From contig CAJXMO010000030.1 of the NCBI GenBank assembly GCA_913056495.1, positions 1 to 41,263 of the forward strand: a stretch of DNA of 41,263 nt, written 5' to 3'. A program made the position numbers and the translations under genes. Source of the stretch: an uncultured Alteromonadaceae bacterium (GTDB taxonomy: Bacteria; Pseudomonadota; Gammaproteobacteria; Enterobacterales; Alteromonadaceae). Within the stretch, counting starts at the first letter, position 1, and every line of letters begins with the position of its first letter. Below the pieces are notes generated by a model that did not search any database, was not told the DNA's origin, and saw nothing but the letters and a program-made list of their open reading frames with translations. Below, piece after piece: positions 17,782 to 24,640 of this stretch.

Positions 17782-19788
17782 TTAGAAGTTATAGCTCAGG
17801 GTTAAACGAACATCTCTGCCGGCAGAGTTTTGTCCGGAAATAATTTCATAACCCGGGTTATGGCGTAAATCTTCAACTGCGCCTTGGCTGAGGTAAGTTT
17901 TATCGAATAGATTTTTTACCGCTAAATTGACTTTAATGGCCTCAGTTGGCGACCATGAAGCGTACAAATCGTGAAGGCTATAGCCTTGTTTGCTTGCAGT
18001 CAGTGTGCCTTCATAAGGCCCGCCTGCGTCAACAATAATGTCAAACGGGTCCATAGATTCAACGTACTGGCTGACCCAGCCTAAGGTAATTTTGTCGTTG
18101 ACTAAATAACTCAAGTCAAGAATATAGTTATCACCCATAGACGTTGCTGTTGAACTGTGGAAATAACGGGTTGCGGTATCACCGTTTAATTCTGTAGTGG
18201 CATGGTTTAAATCTAAATGAGCATAGAAATTGTTGATATTGAAATCAAACTGTAAATAATAACCTTGAGTTTCAAGATCATGTTCCAGGTTTTCGGCAAC
18301 TTTGCCCCAAGGTGCCATGCTGCCGATTGGATCTTCAATTTTAGATTCGTAGCGGCCAATACCGAGTACAAAGTTTTCGCCTTCATAATCCAGACCAAAT
18401 TCTAGATTGGTTGCGGTTTCGGCTTTTAAATCCGGATCATTGGAATAATAACCGACTTTGTAAGAATCTTTAACTTTAGGGCCTCGAATTGCAGAAGCAT
18501 AACCTGCACTCAATCCAAGTTTATCGGTTAGCGCAAAACTGGCACTGATATTCGGTGATATACCGCTGTCCGTTATCTTCATGCCTGTCCAGTCAGTTAA
18601 TTCGTAATCGTCAAACCGTGCGCCAGTTGAAATGGTGACAATGTCATCTAAATTAATCACACTTTGCGCAAATACCCCTAAAACCCGACCTTCTTCGTTA
18701 GTTGGAATTTCTGCCAGCGAGCTTTCGTCTGTGCGGTAGTTGATACCATAAACTAAATAGAGGTTATCCAGTATAGATTTATTTTGAATATTTAAACCTT
18801 GTGATTTTACTTCACCAAATACCGGAGATTCACCGTAATAACGCGTTTGCTCCTGATTGGACTGATAAGCAGTTACTCTAAAATCAACCAAATCACTGCT
18901 CAGGTTATCGTAACCATAGTTTAAAATAATGCTTTCACGCGTACCTTTAGTTGGCGATAAAGTGTTTTTTGCACTGGGTATTAACTCAGGCTTATATAAA
19001 ATATCGCCTTCTTCTTCCAAGTTTTCATAGCTAACTGATAAGTACTGGCTGTCGGTTAGATAAGCAACCCCTTTTAAATAACCCAAGGTTTTTTCAGAGC
19101 CGCTGCCAACAATCGTATTACCATCGCCATCCTCTAAATCACCTATATCTGAGCTGACTAGGTTAATTAAGGCGCTGTATTTTCTATCATCGTCAGCTGC
19201 ATATGCGGTTAAGCTATATTTGTTGCCACTGCCATTGGTTAGATGTGACGCTTTTAAAATACCCCCTACATTTTGTTCTGCTTTTAATAAATCAATAGGG
19301 GATTTAGTGGTCATTCTGACGGCACCGCCTAGTGCCCCCGGACCAACGGCAGCACTACCCGTGCCGGCTTCAACTTCAACCTGTTTTAAAATTTCAGGTT
19401 CTACTGTAATACGTCCAGTGTGATGGAATACGGCTTCAGCAATTTCAGCGCCATCAATTGAGATATATAACATGTCTTCACCTACATTACGCAGGTAGAT
19501 TTTTTGCGAAGAAGAAACCGAACCACCAACATTGATTGAAGTGTCTAAACGGAAAATATCTTCCAAATCATTGGCCTGAATTTTTTCTAATTGTTCTTCA
19601 TCAATCAAACGGTCTAAACCTGTCGTTGCCTGACCTTTTACAACAATCATTTCAACGTCTTCTTGCTGAATGTCTTTTTTTGCTTTGTTAGTCTGACTGT
19701 CTTGTGCAATTGCGGAAGTGGTTTGAGTTGCCAGTAAAATTGCAAGTGGCAGGGATGCGAATTTAAATCGATTAGATTTTATGTGCAT
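17782..19788 (-). CDS. TonB-dependent outer-membrane receptor, candidate ferric-petrobactin receptor
   Basis: Outer-membrane receptor of 668 residues: signal peptide (1-28, cleavage after TSAIA), a TonB-box-like VEMIVVKG near residue 46, a plug domain containing IYLRNVGEDMLYISIDGAEI and GPGALGGAVRM, then a 22-strand-type barrel ending in the terminal phenylalanine of LSYNF. AAAGGACA lies seven bases before the ATG and a Fur-type box about 47 bases upstream. It is first in the operon with the DUF3325-like, DUF3649-like, PepSY and DUF1624 genes. Ligand cannot be read from sequence; petrobactin is proposed because the biosynthesis genes are close and no other siderophore system is in the window. 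Confidence 0.9.
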   Translation of the reverse strand: MHIKSNRFKFASLPLAILLATQTTSAIAQDSQTNKAKKDIQQEDVEMIVVKGQATTGLDRLIDEEQLEKIQANDLEDIFRLDTSINVGGSVSSSQKIYLRNVGEDMLYISIDGAEIAEAVFHHTGRITVEPEILKQVEVEAGTGSAAVGPGALGGAVRMTTKSPIDLLKAEQNVGGILKASHLTNGSGNKYSLTAYAADDDRKYSALINLVSSDIGDLEDGDGNTIVGSGSEKTLGYLKGVAYLTDSQYLSVSYENLEEEGDILYKPELIPSAKNTLSPTKGTRESIILNYGYDNLSSDLVDFRVTAYQSNQEQTRYYGESPVFGEVKSQGLNIQNKSILDNLYLVYGINYRTDESSLAEIPTNEEGRVLGVFAQSVINLDDIVTISTGARFDDYELTDWTGMKITDSGISPNISASFALTDKLGLSAGYASAIRGPKVKDSYKVGYYSNDPDLKAETATNLEFGLDYEGENFVLGIGRYESKIEDPIGSMAPWGKVAENLEHDLETQGYYLQFDFNINNFYAHLDLNHATTELNGDTATRYFHSSTATSMGDNYILDLSYLVNDKITLGWVSQYVESMDPFDIIVDAGGPYEGTLTASKQGYSLHDLYASWSPTEAIKVNLAVKNLFDKTYLSQGAVEDLRHNPGYEIISGQNSAGRDVRLTLSYNF

Positions 19789-19834
19789 TGATTGTGTCCT
19801 TTTTATAAATTTTGCGTTTTCAGTGTAATAAACG

Positions 19835-19849
19835 TGGTAATTATTCTCA
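19835..19849 (-). promoter_or_regulatory. Fur box upstream of the TonB-dependent receptor
   Basis: On the minus strand TGAGAATAATTACCA matches TGATAATnATTATCA at 12 of 14 defined positions. It lies 47 bases before the receptor ATG, in the promoter position. Confidence 0.8.
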
Positions 19850-20059
19850 TTTGCATTTAATAATGCCAGTAAATTTACAACTGTTACATTTAAGATGAGG
19901 GGACAGCGGCAAAGACAATATTGCTTGAGTCAGCTGTATTGATTTAAAAGATGGTTTCAGTGAATGTTTTAAAGCGCAGCGGACAAGCAGACATAAAAGC
20001 AGGTAGCCGAGATATTTAACCTCTAGCAATCTTATCCGCAGCTGAGGTCAGTTAAGCGG

Positions 20060-20082
20060 GCACCAGCATTTTCGTCTGGTGC
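20060..20082. terminator. Small hairpin downstream of the GH28 gene
   Basis: Arms GCACCAG and CTGGTGC (7 base pairs) with a nine-base loop, 22 bases past the GH28 stop. A T-rich stretch follows only on the plus strand. The rest of 19850-20059 shows no gene. Confidence 0.35.
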
Positions 20083-20103
20083 AACACAGGTTTTATTTAT
20101 CGG

Positions 20104-21402
20104 TTAAGTGGTCAGCTCAAAATGGGTTACATTGTCATTCATCACAGCTTGCATGCTTAGCTTATCTGCAGTGACATGAGTGAGTTTAATATTTTTAACC
20201 GGATTTTCGCGCTGGCCTTCAATTTTACAAATAAAATCAGCCGATTCGAGATGAATATTTTTGAGTTGAATATTTTCAATTTCAGTTAAGCGTACTTCAT
20301 AAGTAGGCACTAAGTCTTTCCACTGATAAAGTACATCGGTTTCAATCGCCAGTGCACCGCCTTTAACCGCTTTAACCTGAATATTGCTAACATAAATATT
20401 GCGGACAAAACCACCGCGACGTTCATTGGTTTTTAGCAACACCATATTGCCTGTACCTACGGTATATTGCGTACCGTCTTCAAACTTACAGTTATGAATA
20501 TAGACATTCTCAATTCCACCTGAAAGTTCGCTGCCAAGTGCAACCAGCTGATGAGCACGTTTGATTAAACAATTGCGCATTACCAGATTTTTAGTTGGGG
20601 TATTTAGCCGCCAAGCATCCTGATTACGGCCCGCTTTAATGGCAATGGCGTCATCTCCCTGATCAAATATGCAATCTTCAATCAGCATATTTTGCGTCAT
20701 TTCAGGATCAACACCGTCGTTGTTATGGCCATGTGCTTTCACTTTAACACGGCGGATGACAACATCTGTGCATAAAAATGGGTGTAGCACCCAAAATGGA
20801 CTGTCTTCAATTTCAATATCTTCAATTAAGATATGTTTGCAGCGATTAAACTGGACAAAATGAGGCCGTAAATTTGCCCCGTCAAATACCATCTGGCGAT
20901 CCGCCAGCGGCTCGTTTTTTGACATCTGATGGTATAACTTAGCCAATGCCTGCATGTGCGGCTCGGGCCTTTCGTACCAAACTTGCCAAACATCTAATTT
21001 GGCTTTGAGTTTCCCCGAACCTGAGATGGCAATATTTTCGCATTCAAATGCATATATCAGCGGCGAATAGTTAAAACACTCCATGCCTTCCCAGGTGGTT
21101 TGCACGGCCGGTAAATAGTCATTTGGGTCTTCAGAAAACAGCAATATCGCACCTTGCTCTAAATGCAGATTGAGATTGCTTTTCAGGTGAATTTTGCCAC
21201 ACAGCCATTCACCTTTTGGAATAATTACCCGGCCTTGGTTCTGACTGGCTAAATCAATGGCTTGTGAAATTGCCTGGTTATTTTTAAGTTTATCACCCGG
21301 CTCAGCGCCATAGTCGATAATATTAAATGTGCTGGCGTTTGAGAAATCCGGCACCTGAATTTCGGGCATTTCAAATGGCGCGTCAACTTGAATTTTTTCC
21401 AT
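20104..21402 (-). CDS. GH28-family glycoside hydrolase (polygalacturonase-like), no signal peptide
   Basis: Right-handed beta-helix enzyme of 432 residues. GH28 hallmarks are present: NNDGVD (227-232, catalytic Asp 229), QGDDAIAIKAG (248-258, Asp 250/251), GSELSGG (290-296) and LLKTNERRG (322-330). The family hydrolyses polygalacturonate or related uronic-acid chains. The N-terminus (MEKIQVDAPFEMPEI) has no signal peptide, so the protein should be cytoplasmic and act on imported oligosaccharides, unlike secreted members. It stands alone: no transporter or uronate catabolism genes are adjacent. A TGATAATG/CATTATCA inverted repeat lies about 40-65 bases upstream. Exact substrate is unknown. Confidence 0.93.
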   Translation of the reverse strand: MEKIQVDAPFEMPEIQVPDFSNASTFNIIDYGAEPGDKLKNNQAISQAIDLASQNQGRVIIPKGEWLCGKIHLKSNLNLHLEQGAILLFSEDPNDYLPAVQTTWEGMECFNYSPLIYAFECENIAISGSGKLKAKLDVWQVWYERPEPHMQALAKLYHQMSKNEPLADRQMVFDGANLRPHFVQFNRCKHILIEDIEIEDSPFWVLHPFLCTDVVIRRVKVKAHGHNNDGVDPEMTQNMLIEDCIFDQGDDAIAIKAGRNQDAWRLNTPTKNLVMRNCLIKRAHQLVALGSELSGGIENVYIHNCKFEDGTQYTVGTGNMVLLKTNERRGGFVRNIYVSNIQVKAVKGGALAIETDVLYQWKDLVPTYEVRLTEIENIQLKNIHLESADFICKIEGQRENPVKNIKLTHVTADKLSMQAVMNDNVTHFELTT

Positions 21403-21440
21403 AAGGTAAACTGTGTGACTGATAATTTAAATTAAGGTTA

Positions 21441-21466
21441 TGATAATGCATTTTTAGTCATTATCA
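21441..21466. promoter_or_regulatory. Inverted repeat upstream of the GH28 gene
   Basis: Perfect 8-base arms TGATAATG and CATTATCA separated by 10 bases, about 40-65 bases before the GH28 start. The arms equal Fur half-sites but the 10-base gap is too wide for a standard Fur box; it may be the operator of another regulator. The remaining 21467-21631 shows no gene. Confidence 0.4.
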
Positions 21467-21631
21467 ATCATAATTGTTCAATAGGATGTTTGCGGTTAAT
21501 GGATGAACGTTTAAGGCTAAAAGTTAGTTAAAATCAGACTAAACACAATACATATTATCCCTTTAATACAATGCCTGAATTGACTTAAATTTAGGAAAAC
21601 AATCATGCTTAAAACAATTTCATTTTACCTG

Positions 21632-21790
21632 TTAGCCAATTTCTGAATGTCCCATAGCCTTTGGATGTTTATAATCGTTAAAGCGAATAAAAGTGCGAAC
21701 CCAATACAATTAAGATTTTTCGGTTCTATAACTATAATGCTTGGCTCTGAACTCAGTTCTAATTGACTCGATAAATTGAGATTTAGCCAT
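21632..21790 (-). pseudogene. Integron integrase N-terminal remnant (intI pseudogene)
   Basis: Reading the minus strand from ATG 21790 gives about 52 codons that match the N-terminal SAM-like domain of integron tyrosine recombinases: FIESIRTEFRAKHYSYRTEK, then a TAA at codon 27, then LYWVRTFIRFNDYKHPKAMG and HSEIG. The equivalent IntI1 segment contains RTEQAY.xWVRAFIRF.xxxHPATLG. A second TAA at codon 53 coincides with the end of recognisable homology; the catalytic R-H-R-Y domain is entirely missing. So it is both interrupted and truncated. It points away from the cassettes, with 343 bases between its start and the first cassette junction, the usual place for attI and promoters. Confidence 0.82.
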
Positions 21791-21992
21791 CAATAAACCC
21801 TCAAAATTTTAAATGCTGTTTATTTATACAGTTGTAGTGGCGATACGCCAAAAACTCAAATTATTTCTCGCTTTGTGTTTAACAAGGTATTGGTTTTATG
21901 GATATGGTATAAATTAACAGTTTAATTTTATTTATTTTTTATAATAATGAGTTTACATAACGACCCTATATTTGACTCGCTTTGACGATTGG

Positions 21993-22140
21993 CTTGGTTT
22001 CTGCCCTAAAATAATTGTTGCATTTTAGTTAATCTAGGCTTAAGTTTATGAAATTATTAATTTAAAACGTATTGGAATGGTGTTGATGGACTCAATGTTG
22101 AAAAGTTCTATACGCACTTCTGATGATTAAGCTGTTATAC
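21993..22140 (+). other. attI-like leader A
   Basis: Segment between the integrase remnant and the first cassette, ending in the core GTTATAC (22134-22140), close to the GTTRRRY consensus. It shares ordered blocks with the leader at 40023-40160: CTTGGTTTCT, AAGTTT(A/T)TGAAATTA exactly 49 bases further on, and TAAGCTGTTAT at the junction. This homology between two array starts supports its being the attI site. The stretch 21791-21992 before it is AT-rich and holds no gene. Confidence 0.72.
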
Positions 22141-22152
22141 GTATAGGGAAGT

Positions 22153-22473
22153 ATGGTGGGTTATTTAGTTTTAGGTGTTTTTCTTTTTGTTCATTTTTAC
22201 ATATCTTTTTTAGTGTGTAATTATTTTGCAAAGTCGTATGAACAAAAGCTAAATAAAGTTTCAAAAACCTTAATCACTTTATTTACTGGTCCGCTAACCT
22301 TTGTTCTTATGATGCTAGTAATTTTTATAACTCCGTTAAAAAATACTGAAGCAGGTATAATGGACGGTGGTTTATTTTTAATGCTTATCCTTTTTACGCC
22401 GTTGTTTCCAATTGTAAGTTTCGGCTTAGTTAAACTGGCTCACAAATTTAGGTATTGTGTAAAATACGTATAA
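22153..22473 (+). CDS. Cassette A1 hypothetical membrane protein
   Basis: Protein of 106 residues with three hydrophobic segments (about 3-25, 40-62 and 74-95) and a basic C-terminus. No family recognised. It starts 12 bases after the attI-like junction with AGGGA five bases upstream, and its stop codon lies within the R'' core GTATAAC of its own attC site, a compact layout typical of integron cassettes. As first cassette it is the one most likely to be expressed from an integron promoter. Confidence 0.7.
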   Translation: MVGYLVLGVFLFVHFYISFLVCNYFAKSYEQKLNKVSKTLITLFTGPLTFVLMMLVIFITPLKNTEAGIMDGGLFLMLILFTPLFPIVSFGLVKLAHKFRYCVKYV

Positions 22474-22569
22474 CAAGCGGTTTATGGCAGGGACGCAAAA
22501 AGCTTGGCTTGCGTTCGTTCCTCACTAATTATAGCCAAGCATTTTCCGCCCCATAACCGGGCGTTAGCT
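22468..22569 (+). other. attC site of cassette A1
   Basis: R'' GTATAAC (22468-22474) is the exact reverse complement of the cassette-start core GTTATAC. Internal arms AAAAGCTTGGCT and AGCCAAGCATTTT pair, as do GGTTTATGG and CCATAACC, and the site ends in R' GTTAGCT (22563-22569). Length about 102 bases. A second R'-like core, GTTATGC, follows at 22574-22580, an 11-base remnant of another event. Confidence 0.8.
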
Positions 22570-22602
22570 GGGCGTTATGCATTTGAATCAGGGAGTACGA
22601 AG

Positions 22603-22887
22603 ATGATAATTTCACCATATGTCACGTTTATGGGGCTGTATTCAGTACTATTAATTTTCAGCTATCAAGAGTATAAATCAGCGCGCAACGAGTCATCGAA
22701 CGGCCTAGTTTTATCTATTATCTGGTCAATTTCGGGAGTGGTGGCATTTTGTTGGTTAGTTGTCACAATTACCGAACTGATTTATGGGGCTTCTACTGCT
22801 TTTGTAAGCCTTACAGTGCAGTCTGTGATCGCAGTACTGTTACTGTTTTTCTCTTACAAAGTCGCAGTTTATTTTAAGCGGCGTTAG
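22603..22887 (+). CDS. Cassette A2 hypothetical membrane protein, attC lost
   Basis: Protein of 94 residues with three hydrophobic segments (about 7-20, 33-60 and 66-87) and a KRR C-terminus. No family recognised. The ATG at 22603 is chosen because the frame upstream to 22504 lies inside the preceding attC stem. Its last codons and stop (CGG CGT TAG) lie in the core GCGTTAGGC that opens the next cassette, and no attC stem occurs between gene and core. A deletion has probably removed the end of the gene plus the attC body, so the C-terminus may not be original. Confidence 0.6.
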   Translation: MIISPYVTFMGLYSVLLIFSYQEYKSARNESSNGLVLSIIWSISGVVAFCWLVVTITELIYGASTAFVSLTVQSVIAVLLLFFSYKVAVYFKRR

Positions 22888-22894
22888 GCACTCT

Positions 22895-23284
22895 ATGAAA
22901 TCAACTTTAATGTTCTTGTTCGTATTCATGGCTAGCACTGCGAATGCGTGCTTCTCACCAATCAAAGGTGAGAAATATGATTCTTTACTAAAGATTACGA
23001 AGCTCAAAGAAAAAAACCATTACCAAATAGTTGTACCTCAGTACTTAGATAAAGACAGGGAGGCTGCCCAAATTATTTTGGCTTACTCCAAAAATGGAGC
23101 TGGTGGTATTCCAATTTATGAAAAAAATGAAATACTAGAGCCCACATTAATCAACGGTAAGTTCGTAGCCAAATTTGAGGTGGCACAACAAAAAGAACAG
23201 CCTTATATAGTTGTAATGTGGTGGCATAAAATGGATGGTATGTGCGGTATTCAGGCCAATTCACAATACTTAGAGGTCGAGTAA
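22895..23284 (+). CDS. Cassette A3 hypothetical secreted protein
   Basis: Protein of 129 residues with an N-terminal signal peptide (MKSTLMFLFVFMASTANA, cleavage near residue 18) and then a soluble domain containing three cysteines (C19, and two near the C-terminal half including MCGI). No family recognised. It starts six bases after the cassette core GTTAGGC and its stop abuts the R'' core GCCTAAC of its attC, which is the exact complement of the start core, so the cassette is intact. Confidence 0.7.
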   Translation: MKSTLMFLFVFMASTANACFSPIKGEKYDSLLKITKLKEKNHYQIVVPQYLDKDREAAQIILAYSKNGAGGIPIYEKNEILEPTLINGKFVAKFEVAQQKEQPYIVVMWWHKMDGMCGIQANSQYLEVE

Positions 23285-23285
23285 T

Positions 23286-23404
23286 GCCTAACAATACGTT
23301 CAACGCGATCGCAATACCCTCCGTTTGTTTTATTTGAATGTGCTTCGCACATTATTGCGCAAAAATAAACTCCGGCCATTGCGCCGGTTAACTTGGCGTT
23401 AAAT
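23286..23404 (+). other. attC site of cassette A3 (VCR-sized)
   Basis: R'' GCCTAAC (23286-23292) pairs with the cassette-start TTAGGC; R' GTTAAAT (23398-23404) fits GTTRRRY perfectly. The body of 119 bases folds around the inner hairpin AATGTGC-TTC-GCACATT. Size and GGCGTTA end resemble Vibrio-type repeats. Confidence 0.85.
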
Positions 23405-23417
23405 TTCAGGATTGTTC

Positions 23418-23945
23418 ATGGACGTAAAGGTTTACCCGTACAAATTGAGTGATATTGATGAGCTATATAGTGTTGTATCCTCATCTGCTGATCATCTAAG
23501 GCCTTGGATGCCTTGGCTCCATCCTGGTTACTCTCAATGTGACACAGAAAGCTGGGTCAATAAATGCATTGAAGATTGGAATAGCGGCATCGCTTACAGG
23601 TATGTAGTTCGATCAGTAAAAACGGATGAAATTATTGGCAGCGTCGGCTTAGAACGAATTGTGCAGGCGCATAAGATAGCGGAGCTGGGATATTGGATTG
23701 AGTCAAATTCAATAAATAGTGGTGCTGCGACACGAGCCGGAAAAAAAGTTGTCAGTGAAGCCTTTATTACCCATGGACTTCAACGGATAGAAATTAATGT
23801 GCTTACTGATAATGCGCCAAGTAACAAAGTGGCGCTGAATATTGGTGGTTTGTTTGAAGGTACATTTAGAAATAAATTGTTTCATAAAGGACGTAGTAAT
23901 GCAGCTAATTGCTATTCAATCGTGCCGGGAGATTATAAAATTTAA
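23418..23945 (+). CDS. Cassette A4 GNAT acetyltransferase, RimJ/RimL type
   Basis: Acetyltransferase of 175 residues. RimJ/RimL-group features: LRPWMPWLHPGYS near the N-terminus, IIGSVGLERI, ELGYWIESN (strand and acceptor region), the acetyl-CoA segment around GAATRAGKKV, and LQRIEINVLTDNAPSNKVA with NIGGLFEGTFRN near the C-terminus. Members acetylate protein N-termini, or drugs and metabolites. The ATG at 23418 has AGGA six bases upstream; an in-frame TTG at 23412 is less likely. The gene starts 13 bases after the attC junction and its stop lies in the R'' core ATTTAAC, so it is a cassette. GNAT genes are frequent integron cargo. Confidence 0.85.
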   Translation: MDVKVYPYKLSDIDELYSVVSSSADHLRPWMPWLHPGYSQCDTESWVNKCIEDWNSGIAYRYVVRSVKTDEIIGSVGLERIVQAHKIAELGYWIESNSINSGAATRAGKKVVSEAFITHGLQRIEINVLTDNAPSNKVALNIGGLFEGTFRNKLFHKGRSNAANCYSIVPGDYKI

Positions 23946-23990
23946 CAAACGCAGCCCGCGTAGGTTGGGACGAACGAAGTGAATCCCAAC
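23940..23990 (+). other. Truncated attC of cassette A4 joined to a REP-like hairpin
   Basis: R'' ATTTAAC (23940-23946) is the complement of the cassette-start TTAAAT, and AAACGCAGCCCGCG resembles an attC left arm, but no complementary right arm or GTTRRRY core follows. Instead a hairpin with arms GTTGGGA (23964-23970) and TCCCAAC (23984-23990) appears, a type often seen as an intergenic repeat. Confidence 0.6.
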
Positions 23991-24640
23991 AATATTATTT
24001 AACAATGCCAAATGTCGAGATTCAGCTAGGCTCGTGCCAACCCACCCAATATTTATCAAATATGCGAAAGATACAAAACGTTTCCCAATCGCTCAAAGCG
24101 AAGATTTAAACGGTTCCAGAACCCGACAATGAGGCTTAGGGTAATAAATGTACACCTTACCTTCAGATTACCACGCAGAGCGTGGGAACTAGCAGAAAAT
24201 TGATCTAGGTAACCAGACTGGCTAAAGTTTTTATCTCAATTGGTGGCTTACGCGCCCACGGCGCTAAACCCCCCTACATCACTGCGTTTGAGCTTACGTA
24301 GGCGAGAAGCTTGCTCTCGCGAATTATTTCCGGAGTAAACCCGCTGCTAAGATTCATTGTAGGTCGCCATTTATGGCGAAATAAACGATATTTTTCGGTT
24401 AACGGTAATTGCTCCTGCATTGCTCTATTACCTAGCGCCATGCAGGCAAAGCCGAACAAATGTCCGATTCTCGCTCATTTACGACGCTCGACTAAACTCG
24501 TTTTGGGGCAGAAACGAGGTACGCTTGAAGGTCCAAAATAGGCAATTTTTTAACTTTCAGATTTGATTCACTCAAACTTTTCTTACCTGACAGGCCAAGT
24601 TAACACTTATTAAAATGCTAACTCGCTGACAGCCGGCGTT
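23991..24640. other. Intergenic region with repeat-like hairpins, no convincing gene
   Basis: Short frames of 61-76 codons occur on both strands but overlap each other and lack ribosome-binding sites. Small hairpins include CCACGC-AGA-GCGTGG (24171-24185) and TCGCCAT-TT-ATGGCGA (24364-24379), both of the kind found in dispersed intergenic repeats. I cannot confirm copy number from one window. Confidence 0.5.

Larger units (their letters stand above)
21632..23990. mobile_element. Decayed integron: intI remnant, attI-like leader and cassette array A
   Basis: A minus-strand N-terminal fragment of an integron integrase diverges from a plus-strand array of short genes, the standard integron layout. 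Each cassette can be delimited by core sites: the six bases after G at a cassette start are the reverse complement of the core before its own attC stem. This holds for cassette 1 (TTATAC with GTATAA), cassette 3 (TTAGGC with GCCTAA) and cassette 4 (TTAAAT with ATTTAA). The integrase is broken, one internal attC is missing and the last is truncated, so the array looks fossil or only mobile in trans. Confidence 0.85.

Noticed and set aside
18213..18398. Short minus-strand frame inside the receptor gene
   Set aside because: Out-of-frame shadow of the TonB-dependent receptor; no independent start signal.
21441..21466. A Fur box in front of the GH28 gene
   Set aside because: The half-sites are 10 bases apart and do not form the overlapping or adjacent hexamers of Fur; kept only as an inverted repeat.
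22504..22602. N-terminal extension of the cassette A2 frame
   Set aside because: It is read from the attC stem of cassette A1; the ATG at 22603 after the core sites is the natural start.
24274..24541. Two overlapping short frames on opposite strands in the intergenic region
   Set aside because: They lack ribosome-binding sites, overlap each other and coincide with repeat-like hairpins; no family recognised.
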